Shown in pieces: positions 18,505 to 27,083 of a stretch of DNA of 64,000 nucleotides. This stretch comes from Leptolyngbya sp. O-77 (GTDB taxonomy: Bacteria > Cyanobacteriota > Cyanobacteriia > Elainellales > Elainellaceae), in contig NZ_AP017367.1 of the NCBI RefSeq assembly GCF_001548395.1, forward strand, positions 3,819,001 through 3,883,000, in the 5' to 3' direction. Below the pieces are notes generated by a model. It saw only the letters and a program-made list of their open reading frames with translations. It searched no databases and was not told where the DNA came from. The translations under genes were made by a program, and so were the position numbers. Numbering within the stretch: position 1 is the first letter of the stretch; every line of letters begins with the position of its first letter.

Positions 18505-18683
18505 GGATTGGCTAACGGTTTGAGTAAAAAAGCAGGAATGGAATGGACGCTTTCTATCTTACACGCGAGGCTGGCTGACCGAGGTTCTGCCGCAGTTCTG
18601 AGGCTGGGCGGAATCGGGGCGATCGCCTCCATTACTGCTTTCGAGATCAGCTTCCCAAGCCATCGCGACTTCCAAACCCATCG

Positions 18684-19022
18684 CTATCCGCCGCCGCCAG
18701 CATCGAGGGTTTGCCGCAAATAGCCATAGATGCCCAGCAATATCAGCAGAAACGCGCCGTAGCCCAGGATCGTGCTGCGGAGAAGCCTCCCGATCGGTTG
18801 CCGCGCCGCAACCCAGCCCAGCCAGCTGAGCCACAGAGCGATTGGCAAACTGACCCACAGAAAAATTAGACCCAACAGTTTTTTGGCGCGATCTAGCTTG
18901 GTCAAAAAGCCATCTGGAAAGCCCAACCCCTGCACTTCGAGGTAGACCCATCCCGACAGCACGAGCAGCAGAGAAGCGCCGAGAAACGCAGCGATCCGGG
19001 TTCTTGCTGAGGTCTGTCTCAT
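18684..19022 (-). CDS. Small membrane protein of unknown function
   Basis: 112 residues with three hydrophobic segments: about 9-28 (AAFLGASLLLVLSGWVYLEV), about 47-73 (KLLGLIFLWVSLPIALWLSW) and about 84-104 (TILGYGAFLLILLGIYGYL). No family recognised. It lies upstream of thrS in the same orientation, with a gap of about 180 bases, so shared transcription is uncertain. The start is the ATG at 19022. Confidence 0.55.
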   Translation of the reverse strand: MRQTSARTRIAAFLGASLLLVLSGWVYLEVQGLGFPDGFLTKLDRAKKLLGLIFLWVSLPIALWLSWLGWVAARQPIGRLLRSTILGYGAFLLILLGIYGYLRQTLDAGGGG

Positions 19023-19117
19023 GGGCGATCGCCCTCTAAATCCATGCTGTATGCATACTCGCTATTAGGGCTTGATTGTGAGCTGCGGGGAGGGAGCTAC
19101 GCTTCAAAAAGCGCACT

Positions 19118-19435
19118 CTACGGATTACTTGAAGATTGATGTTGCGCGATGTATGCGTTGATTGCATCAACCGCTTCTCGCAGCGTTACGTTTGTTTCTT
19201 CTTTATAAAGCCGAATCGCTTCAACTTTACGTTCGGGATCAAGCGCAATTTGTTTAATCCGCTCGGAAAGCTGAAACGGTGTGTCAATTTCCAGTCGATC
19301 GAGGATGAGATCAAGGCAAAGCTCTAGGCGCTTGGTTCGCCGATCAATCCGCTTGACAGTAGAATCCAAATCAAAAAATAGACCCACAATCATGCAGGCA
19401 AAAGCAAGGCTGGTAATTAGCTCCAGAGTCGTCAT
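19118..19435 (-). CDS. Membrane-anchored protein with L7/L12 C-terminal-like domain
   Basis: 105 residues. An N-terminal hydrophobic segment (LELITSLAFACMIVGLFFDL, about 4-23) precedes a helical stretch with many Arg and Leu residues and a C-terminal region LDPERKVEAIRLYKEETNVTLREAVDAINAYI. The last part resembles the L7/L12 C-terminal fold seen in several bacterial membrane-tethered proteins (K-x-EAIKLYRE...LKEAKDAV). In L7/L12 that fold binds translation factors; here the role is unknown. Start ATG at 19435. Confidence 0.6.
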   Translation of the reverse strand: MTTLELITSLAFACMIVGLFFDLDSTVKRIDRRTKRLELCLDLILDRLEIDTPFQLSERIKQIALDPERKVEAIRLYKEETNVTLREAVDAINAYIAQHQSSSNP

Positions 19436-19609
19436 GGGGTTGGTTTTGCCGAGTGGATTCGACTGTTTGAACGTTGGAACTGTTTGAACTTGGAATTAAA
19501 TTGAGATTCGCTTGGCGATTTCAGAGCTCGGCAACGATGCCACGACTGGCTACAAACAATCGCTACTAAATCATGGCTACAAAACCGCGACCTAATATTC
19601 CAAAAACAC

Positions 19610-20790
19610 CAAAAGTGTTGAATCTTAAGATTTTCTTTTCTAAAAATAGACACACTAATCCTGTGGCAAGCTGGTTTTGTCAACAAAACACTAATTTTTG
19701 GAGCCAGTGGGCATAACTGATATTTTCACACATAAAAGCCTGTAAATATCGTAGCTTATCTAATACTTTGTTGCCAAATTCTTTCGGAATTGTCACCAAT
19801 TGCAAAATCACATAAGCTACCAAACACGCATAAATCTGCATCTCAATCCCGTTCACATTCTTAGTAATTAGTCGATCTAGTTTCAGATGCATCTTCAGAA
19901 ATTTCCAAAATAACTCTATCTGCCAACGCAAACGATAAAATTCGCTAATTTCCTCATTGGAAATGGTATTTTCTCCCCCTATCGGTAGATTCGTTGACAA
20001 GCGATATTCTGTTTGTGATTCTAAATCACAAAAGGCGACAACCCGTGCTTCAACTTGCTCCTTACCCGTGCCAATCAAGAAGTTGCCATTTTCTAGCATC
20101 TTGAGACTAATATTATTCTTGATTCTGACGATAAAGTAGCGATTCTCTTGATTCAGTAAATAGCGAATTCGAGCTAGGCTAGCTAAAAAGCCCCGATCCA
20201 TGACCCCGACACTATTATCAGGCACAGCATCGATCGTTTCCTTCCCATGTTTACTGTCATGACCTTGACCAAAGTGGATGAAAACACCCCCCGGCTCATG
20301 TGTCATTAAATCTAAACCACTAAACAGCTTTACTTGGTGAATACCCTGCGCCCAGAGCAACTTGCTCGTCAAACTAACAATGGTTGAATCCAGCGGAAAT
20401 AAAGTCAGCTTTGCAGCATCAATCTTATGCCTTTTGTGGAGTTCCTGCTTCAATACCCAAAAAAGATCATAAAGTATCTGGGGATCACGGTTCTTGCTGG
20501 CTTTAGAAAAAGTAGAAATCTTGACCTTGATGCCACGAATATTTAAGCGCTTGAAGACGCTCCTCATACTGCTTTGACTCTGATCGAGAACCAAGGAGAG
20601 CCAAATAGAAACAAATAGAAAGCTGTTGAGAACCGGATAGTCATCCGTGGCGAGGTGGCCCAGATGCTTTTTGACGATCTCAGGAAAGTTTGATATCATG
20701 ATACTAACATTATTTTCTTTTTTATAGCCTCTAGTTTACACGATTAGGGGCTATTTTTTTAAACATATTTGCTATCATTCAACACTTCTG
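19610..20790 (-). mobile_element. IS4-family insertion sequence (1181 bp)
   Basis: The ends read CAAAAGTGTTGAAT (left) and, in reverse complement, CAGAAGTGTTGAAT (right), with further imperfect matches inward (AAAAATAG, CTAATC..TGT). The 9-bp sequence CAAAAACAC is present immediately outside both ends (19601-19609 and 20791-20799) and is the target duplication. The element is clearly AT-richer than its surroundings. One intact transposase gene occupies it. Insertion fell on the last codons of the coiled-coil gene at 20779-21096. Confidence 0.92.
19680..20699 (-). CDS. IS4-family transposase, apparently intact
   Basis: 339 residues. The DDE triad is recognisable: Asp104 in FPLDSTIVSL, Asp168 in VGVMDRGFLA and Glu262 in the IS4 signature Y-x2-R-W-x2-E-x6-K (YRLRWQIELFWKFLK). 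An N-terminal region that would bind the ends precedes it. Codon use is AT-rich, unlike neighbouring genes, which fits recent arrival. With intact frame, catalytic residues and a clean target duplication, the element could be active. Confidence 0.95.
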   Translation of the reverse strand: MISNFPEIVKKHLGHLATDDYPVLNSFLFVSIWLSLVLDQSQSSMRSVFKRLNIRGIKVKISTFSKASKNRDPQILYDLFWVLKQELHKRHKIDAAKLTLFPLDSTIVSLTSKLLWAQGIHQVKLFSGLDLMTHEPGGVFIHFGQGHDSKHGKETIDAVPDNSVGVMDRGFLASLARIRYLLNQENRYFIVRIKNNISLKMLENGNFLIGTGKEQVEARVVAFCDLESQTEYRLSTNLPIGGENTISNEEISEFYRLRWQIELFWKFLKMHLKLDRLITKNVNGIEMQIYACLVAYVILQLVTIPKEFGNKVLDKLRYLQAFMCENISYAHWLQKLVFC

Positions 20791-21096
20791 CAAAAACACC
20801 ATGTCAAAACTTTCAGGAATGGGGTGAGCCAAACCGGGCAGCGAGCGAGAGGCAGGTTCCTCCTGTTCGCGCAGGGACTCAACGCGGGTTTCCAGGGTGG
20901 CGATCTGGCTGTCTAGCGCCGAGAGGCGATCGCCAATTTGCTGGCGGCGCACCTCAAGCGACTGAAGCTCTTGCTGGAGCCGCTTCTTTTCAACGGAGAG
21001 TTTATACAAATCCAGAAACGCAGCGGCTTCGGTTTTTGGGCGGGGCATGGTGCTGATTTTGGGGCGAATTGCGCCGGAATTGGAGCGAGGACGCAT
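20779..21096 (-). CDS. Coiled-coil protein whose 3' end is replaced by IS sequence
   Basis: About 105 residues: a short basic N-terminus (MRPRSNSGAIRPKISTMPRP) then KTEAAAFLDLYKLSVEKKRL and a heptad-rich coiled coil to about residue 85. It resembles small cyanobacterial coiled-coil proteins, some annotated as gas vesicle GvpV, but no other gvp gene is here and I do not assign that function. The IS4-type element inserted into the last codons: with it the protein ends FLQKC, and removing the IS and one copy of CAAAAACAC restores the ending FLEY followed by TAG. So only the last two residues changed. Start ATG at 21096 (GTG at 21105 possible). Confidence 0.65.
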   Translation of the reverse strand: MRPRSNSGAIRPKISTMPRPKTEAAAFLDLYKLSVEKKRLQQELQSLEVRRQQIGDRLSALDSQIATLETRVESLREQEEPASRSLPGLAHPIPESFDMVFLQKC

Positions 21097-21446
21097 GGAA
21101 ATCACCAGGGTTGAAGGGTCTTGTTGAAATGTCTTGTGAACTGTCCAGCCTTAGTGTGCCCAGTCTGGTTCAGCGCTATCAGGCGTTGGGGACGGGCAAC
21201 AGAGCGATCGCCCCATCGCCCAAAACCCTTACATCGGGTAAACATTTGCAGCATCGTGCCTGGGGCTACAGTTTGCCCGTTTCGCCTGACAAACAATTAA
21301 TAAGTAACTAATAAGCAATTAATAAGCCAGAAGTTGGGTTTTTTTGAGACTTTGGAGCGCAGCGTGCGATCGCCTTTTCTATCACCTTTTTTAAGGTTGG
21401 CAGGAAGGCTATCAGGCGTGAATCCTGCGTCCCGCTGACGGGAAAT
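21097..21446. other. Intergenic region between divergent genes
   Basis: About 350 bases holding the promoters of the coiled-coil gene and the RCK protein gene. It contains direct repeats of CAATTAATAAG around 21294-21324. No gene recognised. Confidence 0.45.
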
Positions 21447-23171
21447 ATGGCTGACAATCAGGAATTCATGAAACCAAGAATTATCGTTTGTGGTCTGGGT
21501 CGAGCGGGGTACAAGATTTTCTGCCTGCTGAAGCAGCAGGGCGCAGCGGTGGTGGGGATCAACAGTCGCCCGGTTGCCCAGGCTGAGCATGGCGGCGCAG
21601 ACATTATCGTGGGCGATATGCGCTCGGCAGCAATTTTGCTGGAGGCAGGCGTGCAAGAGGCTCATACGCTGGTGTTGGCCAGCAGCGACGACGCGCAAAA
21701 TCTGGCCGTGCTGACGCAGGCGCGAGTGCTGAATCCCCGCATTCGCATTATCAATCGCCTGTTTAACACCAGCCTGGGCGATCGCCTCGACCACACGCTG
21801 CCCGATCACGTCAGCATGAGCGTGGCGGCACTGGCGGCTCCGGTGTTTGCCTTTGCCGCGATGGGCAGTCGGGCGATTGGGCAACTGCGTCTGTTTGATC
21901 AGGTCTGGCCGATGCGGGAGGAGTTCATCGACGAAACCCATCCCTGGCTGGGGCGACCGCTGAGCGAACTCTGGGAAGACCGCTCGCGGATGCTGATTTA
22001 TTACCTGCCAGAAAATAGCCGTATGGATCTGGTGTCGGGGGTGGTGCATGGGCAGCTGCTGCAATGGGGCGATCGCCTGATAGTGGCTACCAAGCCCGAA
22101 GCCCAAGTCAGCGGGCGATCGCTCAGTGAAACGCTGCTCGTTTGGGGCAACCACCTGCGCCAGTTTCAGCAGCATGTCCGCCCGACAGTAATGGCCATCC
22201 TGCTCTTGCTCGCGGCGATTCTGGGGGCTACGCTGCTCTACACCGAGCATGTCCGCGCAGATTTCATCGATGCCCTCTACTTTTCGGTAGGGATGATCAC
22301 AGGGGCAGGCGGCAACGAAGGCGTGGCCGAAGGAGCGCAGCCCGAAATTAAACTGTTCACGGTGTCAATGATGCTGATCGGTACGGGCGTGGTTGGCATC
22401 TGCTACGCCCTGCTGAACGACTTGGTGCTGGGAACTCGGCTACGGCAGCTTTGGCAGTCGGCCCCCATTCCCCGCCGCAATCACTACATCGTCTGCGGGC
22501 TGGGCGGCGTGGGCATCCAAACCGTGCGCCAGCTCCACGCCAGCGGTGGCCGCGTGGTGGTGATTGAAAAAGATCCAGGCAATCGCTTTTTGAGCGCCGT
22601 GCGATCGCTGCGCGTGCCTGTAATTCTTGGAGATGCCAGTCTGGCCTGCACGCTCCAGGATGCCCATATCGCTTCAGCACGGGCCCTGATCGCTGTCACC
22701 AGCGATGACGTAGCCAATCTGGAAATTGCCCTGACGGCTAAGGGCATCGCGCCCCGCATCTCCGTCATCGTTCGCAACCAAGATCCGCAGTTTGCCCCGC
22801 TAGCAGAACAGGTCTTTGATTTTGAAGCCGTGCTGAGTCCGGCGGATCTGGCGGCTCCCTCCTTTGCGGCGGCCGCACTGGGCGGTCGCATCCTGGGCAA
22901 CGGCATGGCCGGCGACAGCCTGTGGGTTGCCCTGGCGACGCTGATTACGCCGGGTCATCCCTTCTGCGATCGCCCCCTCAAGGAAGCCGCAATGGATGTC
23001 GATTTTGTGCCGCTGTACCTAGAGGCCGAACGCAAAACCACCCACGGCTGGAACCTGCTGGATGTCACGCTGCAAGCCGGGGACGTGCTTTACCTGACCA
23101 TGCCCGCCACCCATCTGGAGCAACTCTGGCGCACGGTGCCGTCAGAGGTGGGGCTGAGGGGAAGAGCGTAG
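21447..23171 (+). CDS. Double RCK (TrkA-N) protein with two-helix channel-like core
   Basis: 574 residues in an RCK-membrane-RCK order. The first NAD-binding domain begins RIIVCGLGRAGYKIFCLLKQ (GxGxxG) with TrkA-C-like sequence following. The centre has a membrane helix (VMAILLLLAAILGATLLY), a pore-like re-entrant stretch (DALYFSVGMITGAGGNEG) and a second helix (LFTVSMMLIGTGVVGICYALL). The second domain begins HYIVCGLGGVGIQTVRQLHA. The arrangement is that of a K+ channel subunit, but the filter position reads TGAGG rather than TVGYG, so ion selectivity, or even channel function, is open. An in-frame ATG at 21468 is an alternative start. Confidence 0.85.
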   Translation: MADNQEFMKPRIIVCGLGRAGYKIFCLLKQQGAAVVGINSRPVAQAEHGGADIIVGDMRSAAILLEAGVQEAHTLVLASSDDAQNLAVLTQARVLNPRIRIINRLFNTSLGDRLDHTLPDHVSMSVAALAAPVFAFAAMGSRAIGQLRLFDQVWPMREEFIDETHPWLGRPLSELWEDRSRMLIYYLPENSRMDLVSGVVHGQLLQWGDRLIVATKPEAQVSGRSLSETLLVWGNHLRQFQQHVRPTVMAILLLLAAILGATLLYTEHVRADFIDALYFSVGMITGAGGNEGVAEGAQPEIKLFTVSMMLIGTGVVGICYALLNDLVLGTRLRQLWQSAPIPRRNHYIVCGLGGVGIQTVRQLHASGGRVVVIEKDPGNRFLSAVRSLRVPVILGDASLACTLQDAHIASARALIAVTSDDVANLEIALTAKGIAPRISVIVRNQDPQFAPLAEQVFDFEAVLSPADLAAPSFAAAALGGRILGNGMAGDSLWVALATLITPGHPFCDRPLKEAAMDVDFVPLYLEAERKTTHGWNLLDVTLQAGDVLYLTMPATHLEQLWRTVPSEVGLRGRA

Positions 23172-23216
23172 GAACGCGGGGATGATGGGATGATGGGAGG
23201 TTGAGAAGCCCTCTCT

Positions 23217-23260
23217 TCTCTGGTTCATCCTGTCTCTGGTTCATCCTGTCTCTGGTTAAA
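23217..23260. repeat. 16-bp tandem repeat, about 2.7 copies
   Basis: Unit TCTCTGGTTCATCCTG. The last partial copy abuts the start codon of the glycosyltransferase gene, so the repeat forms its 5' leader; no Shine-Dalgarno sequence is visible. Confidence 0.85.
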
Positions 23261-25738
23261 ATGCCGTTTCCCCTCACCGACCCCGCCTGGATCGAAACCC
23301 GCGATTTCCTAAAGCAACACGCCCATGAACTCGACGCGATTCTTGCACCAAACGAGTTCATGGAGTTCTTTCCGGGCAACTATCACTACAACATCACCTA
23401 CCTGCTGCCGCCGTCCCACTTTGACTATGTGGTGATGCACAAGGGCATGGTGGCGGAAATCGAGCCACCCTTTGCGCTGGAGGTGCTGCGGACGTTTCAG
23501 CCGATTTTTGCCAATGCGGTGTTTGTGGTGTTTGCCAAGCAGCCACCAGAGAACGCGCCGAAGGCAGCAGGGGTGCATCTCCAGCCCTTGCTGAACCAGC
23601 TTGCGGTGGTGGAGGCGCAGCAGCGGGGCAAGGTAAAGCCGATTCGCTATGGCGTGACGATTACCACCTACAACCGACCAGAGAGCCTGGGGCGATCGCT
23701 CCCCCAGATCCTTCAGCTCGGTGCGCCCGTGGTGATTGTGGACGACGCTTCCACCCCCGAAAATGCCGCCGCCAACCAGCGTATTGCCGACGAACACGGT
23801 GTTCCCCTCATCCGCATTCCCGAAAATCGCGGCCTGCCCAACGCCATGAACGTCGGCATCGGCTACTGGCTAGCCGACCCCGCCATCGACTGGATTTCCT
23901 ACTTCCAGGACGATGTGGACGTGCATCCCGACCTGTTCAAGATTCTGGAGCAGATCCAAGACCCGCTGGAGCGACCGATTCTGGCAGGGCGCGACGCGCT
24001 GGAGCATCCCACCTTTGCCAGGGGCAGCATTGCCGGGTACGAAGTGCTGTTTAAGCGCTCTATGCCGGGGCAACACCTGCACGCCCATCGGGACTATTGG
24101 GCTGGGGTGATGCCGATTCCTACGCCGTACCTGGGCGCACCCAAGCCGACGGGCGGCAAGCCGGGTCAGGGAGCCGATGAGGACTGGTGGATCACTGCCT
24201 GGTCGCCCCATGCCATTCCCAAGCGGGGCAAGTACTTGGTCTGCGTGCCGGGGCTGGTGCGGAGCTTCCAGATTACGGAGCAGGGTTCCACTTGGGGCAA
24301 CATCAGCGAACGGCAAGAGGACGGGCAGCCGATTCTGGATGCGGCGCTGAAGGATCTGGCGGTTCCGGCGACGAGTCGAGACGGGGGGCTGGAACTGGTG
24401 GAGCGCGATCGCCCGCCAGAGCCACCCCTGGCCGACCCCGTCCTCGCCGGACTCAAAGTTCTCGTAGATGGCTACAACCTGCAACTGACCACGGGCACGG
24501 GCATCCGCACCTACGCGGTGAACCTAATTCGGGCGCTGACGGTGCTGGGGGCGGACGTGGACGTGCTGCTGAGCCGCAACAGCAATAAAAAAGATGCCAT
24601 CCTGGACGAGGTGCTGTTTTTTGATGAGCAGGACGTGGGCGGGCGCAAGCTCGTCGAAAACCTGATGCTGATCAAAGACCTGCTGAAATCCTCCGTGCCG
24701 TCGCTCTATCGGGCGTGGGCGGCGGAAACCGTGGGCGAAGTGGTGCTGAAGCAGGGCAAGTTTACCGAAGATTTCATCGAGCTGGCCCGTTCCTACAACC
24801 TGCCGAAGTGCTACAGTGTCGCCAATGCAGCGTTTAACCTGTTTGGACGATCGACCTCGGTGACGATTCCCGAAAAAATTGACCTGTGGCACGCCACGTT
24901 TCCGCTGCCCGTCAGCATTCCCGGCGCGAAGAAAATCACGACGATTCACGACCTGATTCCCCTGCGCCTGCCCTACACGACGCTGGACAACAAGAAAGAT
25001 TTCTATAACAAAGTGAAGCGATCGCTCAAGGATTCCACCCTGACGATCGCCGTTTCGGAACACACCAAAAAAGACGTGCTGGCCTATTTCGATGCCGACC
25101 CCGATAAAATCGTCGTCACCTACCAGCCCGTCAATATCAAGCCGCTGGACGCAGAGCCGGAGGAAATCGGTGAATTTCTCAAGCGCTATCGGCTGGGCTA
25201 CCAGAACTATCTGCTGTTTGTGGGGGCGATCGAACCCAAGAAGAACGTCGGGCGCTTGCTGGAAGCCTACGCCGCGCTGGAAACTGACCTGCCGCTGGTG
25301 ATCGTGGGCAAAAAGGCCTGGTCCTTTGAGGACGACCTGGGGCGGCTGGATTATCTGTTTGACCCCGGTGCCAAGCAGGACGTGCGCCTGCTGGAATATG
25401 TCCCCGGTGATGCCCTGCGCTATCTGTATCAGGGGGCGTACTGTTTTGTCTTCCCGTCGCTCTACGAAGGGTTTGGGCTGCCGCCGATCGAGGCGATGAC
25501 GATGGGCTGTCCGGTGGTCACATCGAGCGCGTCCTGCTTGCCAGAGGTCTGCGGCCCGGCGGCACTGTACGTGAATCCCTACGACGTGGCGGATATTCAA
25601 GCCAAGCTAGAACAAATCTTGGGCGATCGCCCCCTACGCGACCAGCTTGCAGAAACCGGGAAACAGGTGGCCCAGAACTTCAGCCTAAAGAACTACCTGA
25701 ACCGGCTCAGCGCTGCCTACCTGAGGGCGATCGGCTAA
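23261..25738 (+). CDS. Bifunctional glycosyltransferase, GT2-GT4 fusion with N-terminal accessory domain
   Basis: About 825 residues. Residues 1-120 carry a block, VVMHKGMVA...FQPIFANAVFVVF, shared with the C-terminus of the sulfotransferase at 8950-10686. Residues about 125-400 form a GT2-like domain (GVTITTYNRPESLGRSLPQI, VIVDDASTPENA, ENRGLPNAMNVG, the DxD-like FQDDVDV). From about 420 a GT4 enzyme follows (VLVDGYNLQLTTGTGIRTYA; later LLFVGAIEPKKNVGRLLEAY, and the donor-binding FPSLYEGFGLPPIEAM). Together they could add two sugars in sequence to a surface glycan. The ATG at 23261 is preferred over a TTG 20 codons upstream. Confidence 0.9.
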   Translation: MPFPLTDPAWIETRDFLKQHAHELDAILAPNEFMEFFPGNYHYNITYLLPPSHFDYVVMHKGMVAEIEPPFALEVLRTFQPIFANAVFVVFAKQPPENAPKAAGVHLQPLLNQLAVVEAQQRGKVKPIRYGVTITTYNRPESLGRSLPQILQLGAPVVIVDDASTPENAAANQRIADEHGVPLIRIPENRGLPNAMNVGIGYWLADPAIDWISYFQDDVDVHPDLFKILEQIQDPLERPILAGRDALEHPTFARGSIAGYEVLFKRSMPGQHLHAHRDYWAGVMPIPTPYLGAPKPTGGKPGQGADEDWWITAWSPHAIPKRGKYLVCVPGLVRSFQITEQGSTWGNISERQEDGQPILDAALKDLAVPATSRDGGLELVERDRPPEPPLADPVLAGLKVLVDGYNLQLTTGTGIRTYAVNLIRALTVLGADVDVLLSRNSNKKDAILDEVLFFDEQDVGGRKLVENLMLIKDLLKSSVPSLYRAWAAETVGEVVLKQGKFTEDFIELARSYNLPKCYSVANAAFNLFGRSTSVTIPEKIDLWHATFPLPVSIPGAKKITTIHDLIPLRLPYTTLDNKKDFYNKVKRSLKDSTLTIAVSEHTKKDVLAYFDADPDKIVVTYQPVNIKPLDAEPEEIGEFLKRYRLGYQNYLLFVGAIEPKKNVGRLLEAYAALETDLPLVIVGKKAWSFEDDLGRLDYLFDPGAKQDVRLLEYVPGDALRYLYQGAYCFVFPSLYEGFGLPPIEAMTMGCPVVTSSASCLPEVCGPAALYVNPYDVADIQAKLEQILGDRPLRDQLAETGKQVAQNFSLKNYLNRLSAAYLRAIG

Positions 25739-25769
25739 GGTACGTCCTGTTGTGAACGGTCGCTCCTGG

Positions 25770-26621
25770 CTACGGATTCGGGATTCGCACCAGCAGCACG
25801 GGGCACGGCGCATACACCCGCACGTAGTCTGACAGCGACTGACCCAGCAGCCGATCCAGATCGGGCAATCCCTTGGCAATGGTGGGGCGGCGATCGGGCG
25901 AACCGAGCATCAGCAGGTCTACGTTCAGGTCTTCCGCAAGCTGACAGATGCGTTCGCCGGGCTTGCCTTCGGGGGCGGCTGCTTTGTAGGAGATGCCGTA
26001 TTTTTTGGCTTCAGCGATCGCCGGAATCAGCACCGGATCTTCCTCTGGGTTCGCTGCAATTTCACCGGGCTTGAGCTTCATCTCCGGGTTGGTATGCACC
26101 AGCACCAGTTGCCCGCCCTTGATGTCGCGCAAGAAGGTAATAGCCAGCTTCAGCGTTTCCTTCGCCGAATCAGACTTGTCCATCGCCACCATGATGCGGT
26201 TGATTTTCTTTACGTAGAGATCATCCCGCACCAGCAGCATTGGCCGCGAGGCGAGCTGAAACACATACTGGCTGACGGAGTTTTCCAGAATTGACTGAAT
26301 CCGCTTTAGCCCGCGAGATCCCATGATGATCAGGTCAGCATCCACTTCATCCGCTACTTTTAGCACCACGTCTTTGGGTTCGCCCTCGCGCAGCACCGCC
26401 GTCACCCGCGCCGGGTCAAGCTTCAGGTTTTGGATCGCCTGAGACAAAATCCTGCCGCCCTCTTCCCACTTGGCCACCATGTCATCGGCCGTCACCTGCG
26501 GTGGCACGACATGCAGCACGGTCACCGTCGCCGCCTGAAAAATCGGAATCTCCATCAGGCTTTTGAGCATTTCTTCGGTATGCCCAGTGCCAGAATCTGC
26601 CAGCAAAATTTTCTCGATCAT
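25770..26621 (-). CDS. Universal stress protein, two tandem Usp domains
   Basis: 283 residues in two halves. The first runs from KILLADSGTGHTEEML to LIIMGSRGLKRIQSILENSV; its ATP loop is G-x2-G-x9-like (MGSRG...NSVSQYV). The second starts RIMVAMDKSDSAKETLKLAI and ends LLMLGSPDRRPTIAKGLPDL...PCPVLLVRI; its nucleotide loop is less canonical. Tandem Usp proteins respond to starvation and stress and may bind ATP. The gene is convergent with the glycosyltransferase, with 31 bases between the stops. Start ATG at 26621. Confidence 0.93.
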   Translation of the reverse strand: MIEKILLADSGTGHTEEMLKSLMEIPIFQAATVTVLHVVPPQVTADDMVAKWEEGGRILSQAIQNLKLDPARVTAVLREGEPKDVVLKVADEVDADLIIMGSRGLKRIQSILENSVSQYVFQLASRPMLLVRDDLYVKKINRIMVAMDKSDSAKETLKLAITFLRDIKGGQLVLVHTNPEMKLKPGEIAANPEEDPVLIPAIAEAKKYGISYKAAAPEGKPGERICQLAEDLNVDLLMLGSPDRRPTIAKGLPDLDRLLGQSLSDYVRVYAPCPVLLVRIPNP

Positions 26622-27083
26622 GCTTGCCTCTTAACAGCTTTTCAGTCAGAACAAGTTAAGTCAGAACAGATGTCTTAAAAAGAATGCTCAAATGACTAGA
26701 ACATTCACAAAACACGCGCTGGAACGTTCACCGAAACATCGCAACGATGCCAATCCAGATGAATAGGCTGGCGATCGCCCCAATGCCCGAATCCCTTGCA
26801 ATATCCGTATTCCAGCTTAAAATACAGCGGTCTGGGCTGCGGCGGAAATGATGTAAAAATTGACGTGCCTCAGACAAGAGTCAGATTGATGTGTCAGATT
26901 GATGTGTCAGATTGACGTAGACGTAATCGACGTAGTTAGAGAGCAAGCAAGGGCGATCGCCTATTCTGCCGTAGACTGCGTGTTCTACTGATCTTGGCCA
27001 ACCAAATTCTCTTCCTCTAATCTGAGATGCTCTAAAGCATCTCAAAAGTCATTCAATGTCCGCCCAGCGAGTGTATCCGCGCC
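26622..27083. other. Intergenic region with a 13-bp repeat
   Basis: About 460 bases between divergent genes, presumably with both promoters. It holds the 13-bp array at 26881-26919. No gene or RNA recognised. Confidence 0.45.
26881..26919. repeat. 13-bp tandem repeat, 3 copies
   Basis: Unit TCAGATTGATGTG, the third copy ending CGTA. Followed by CGTAGACGTAATCGACGTAG, itself internally repetitive. Confidence 0.85.
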
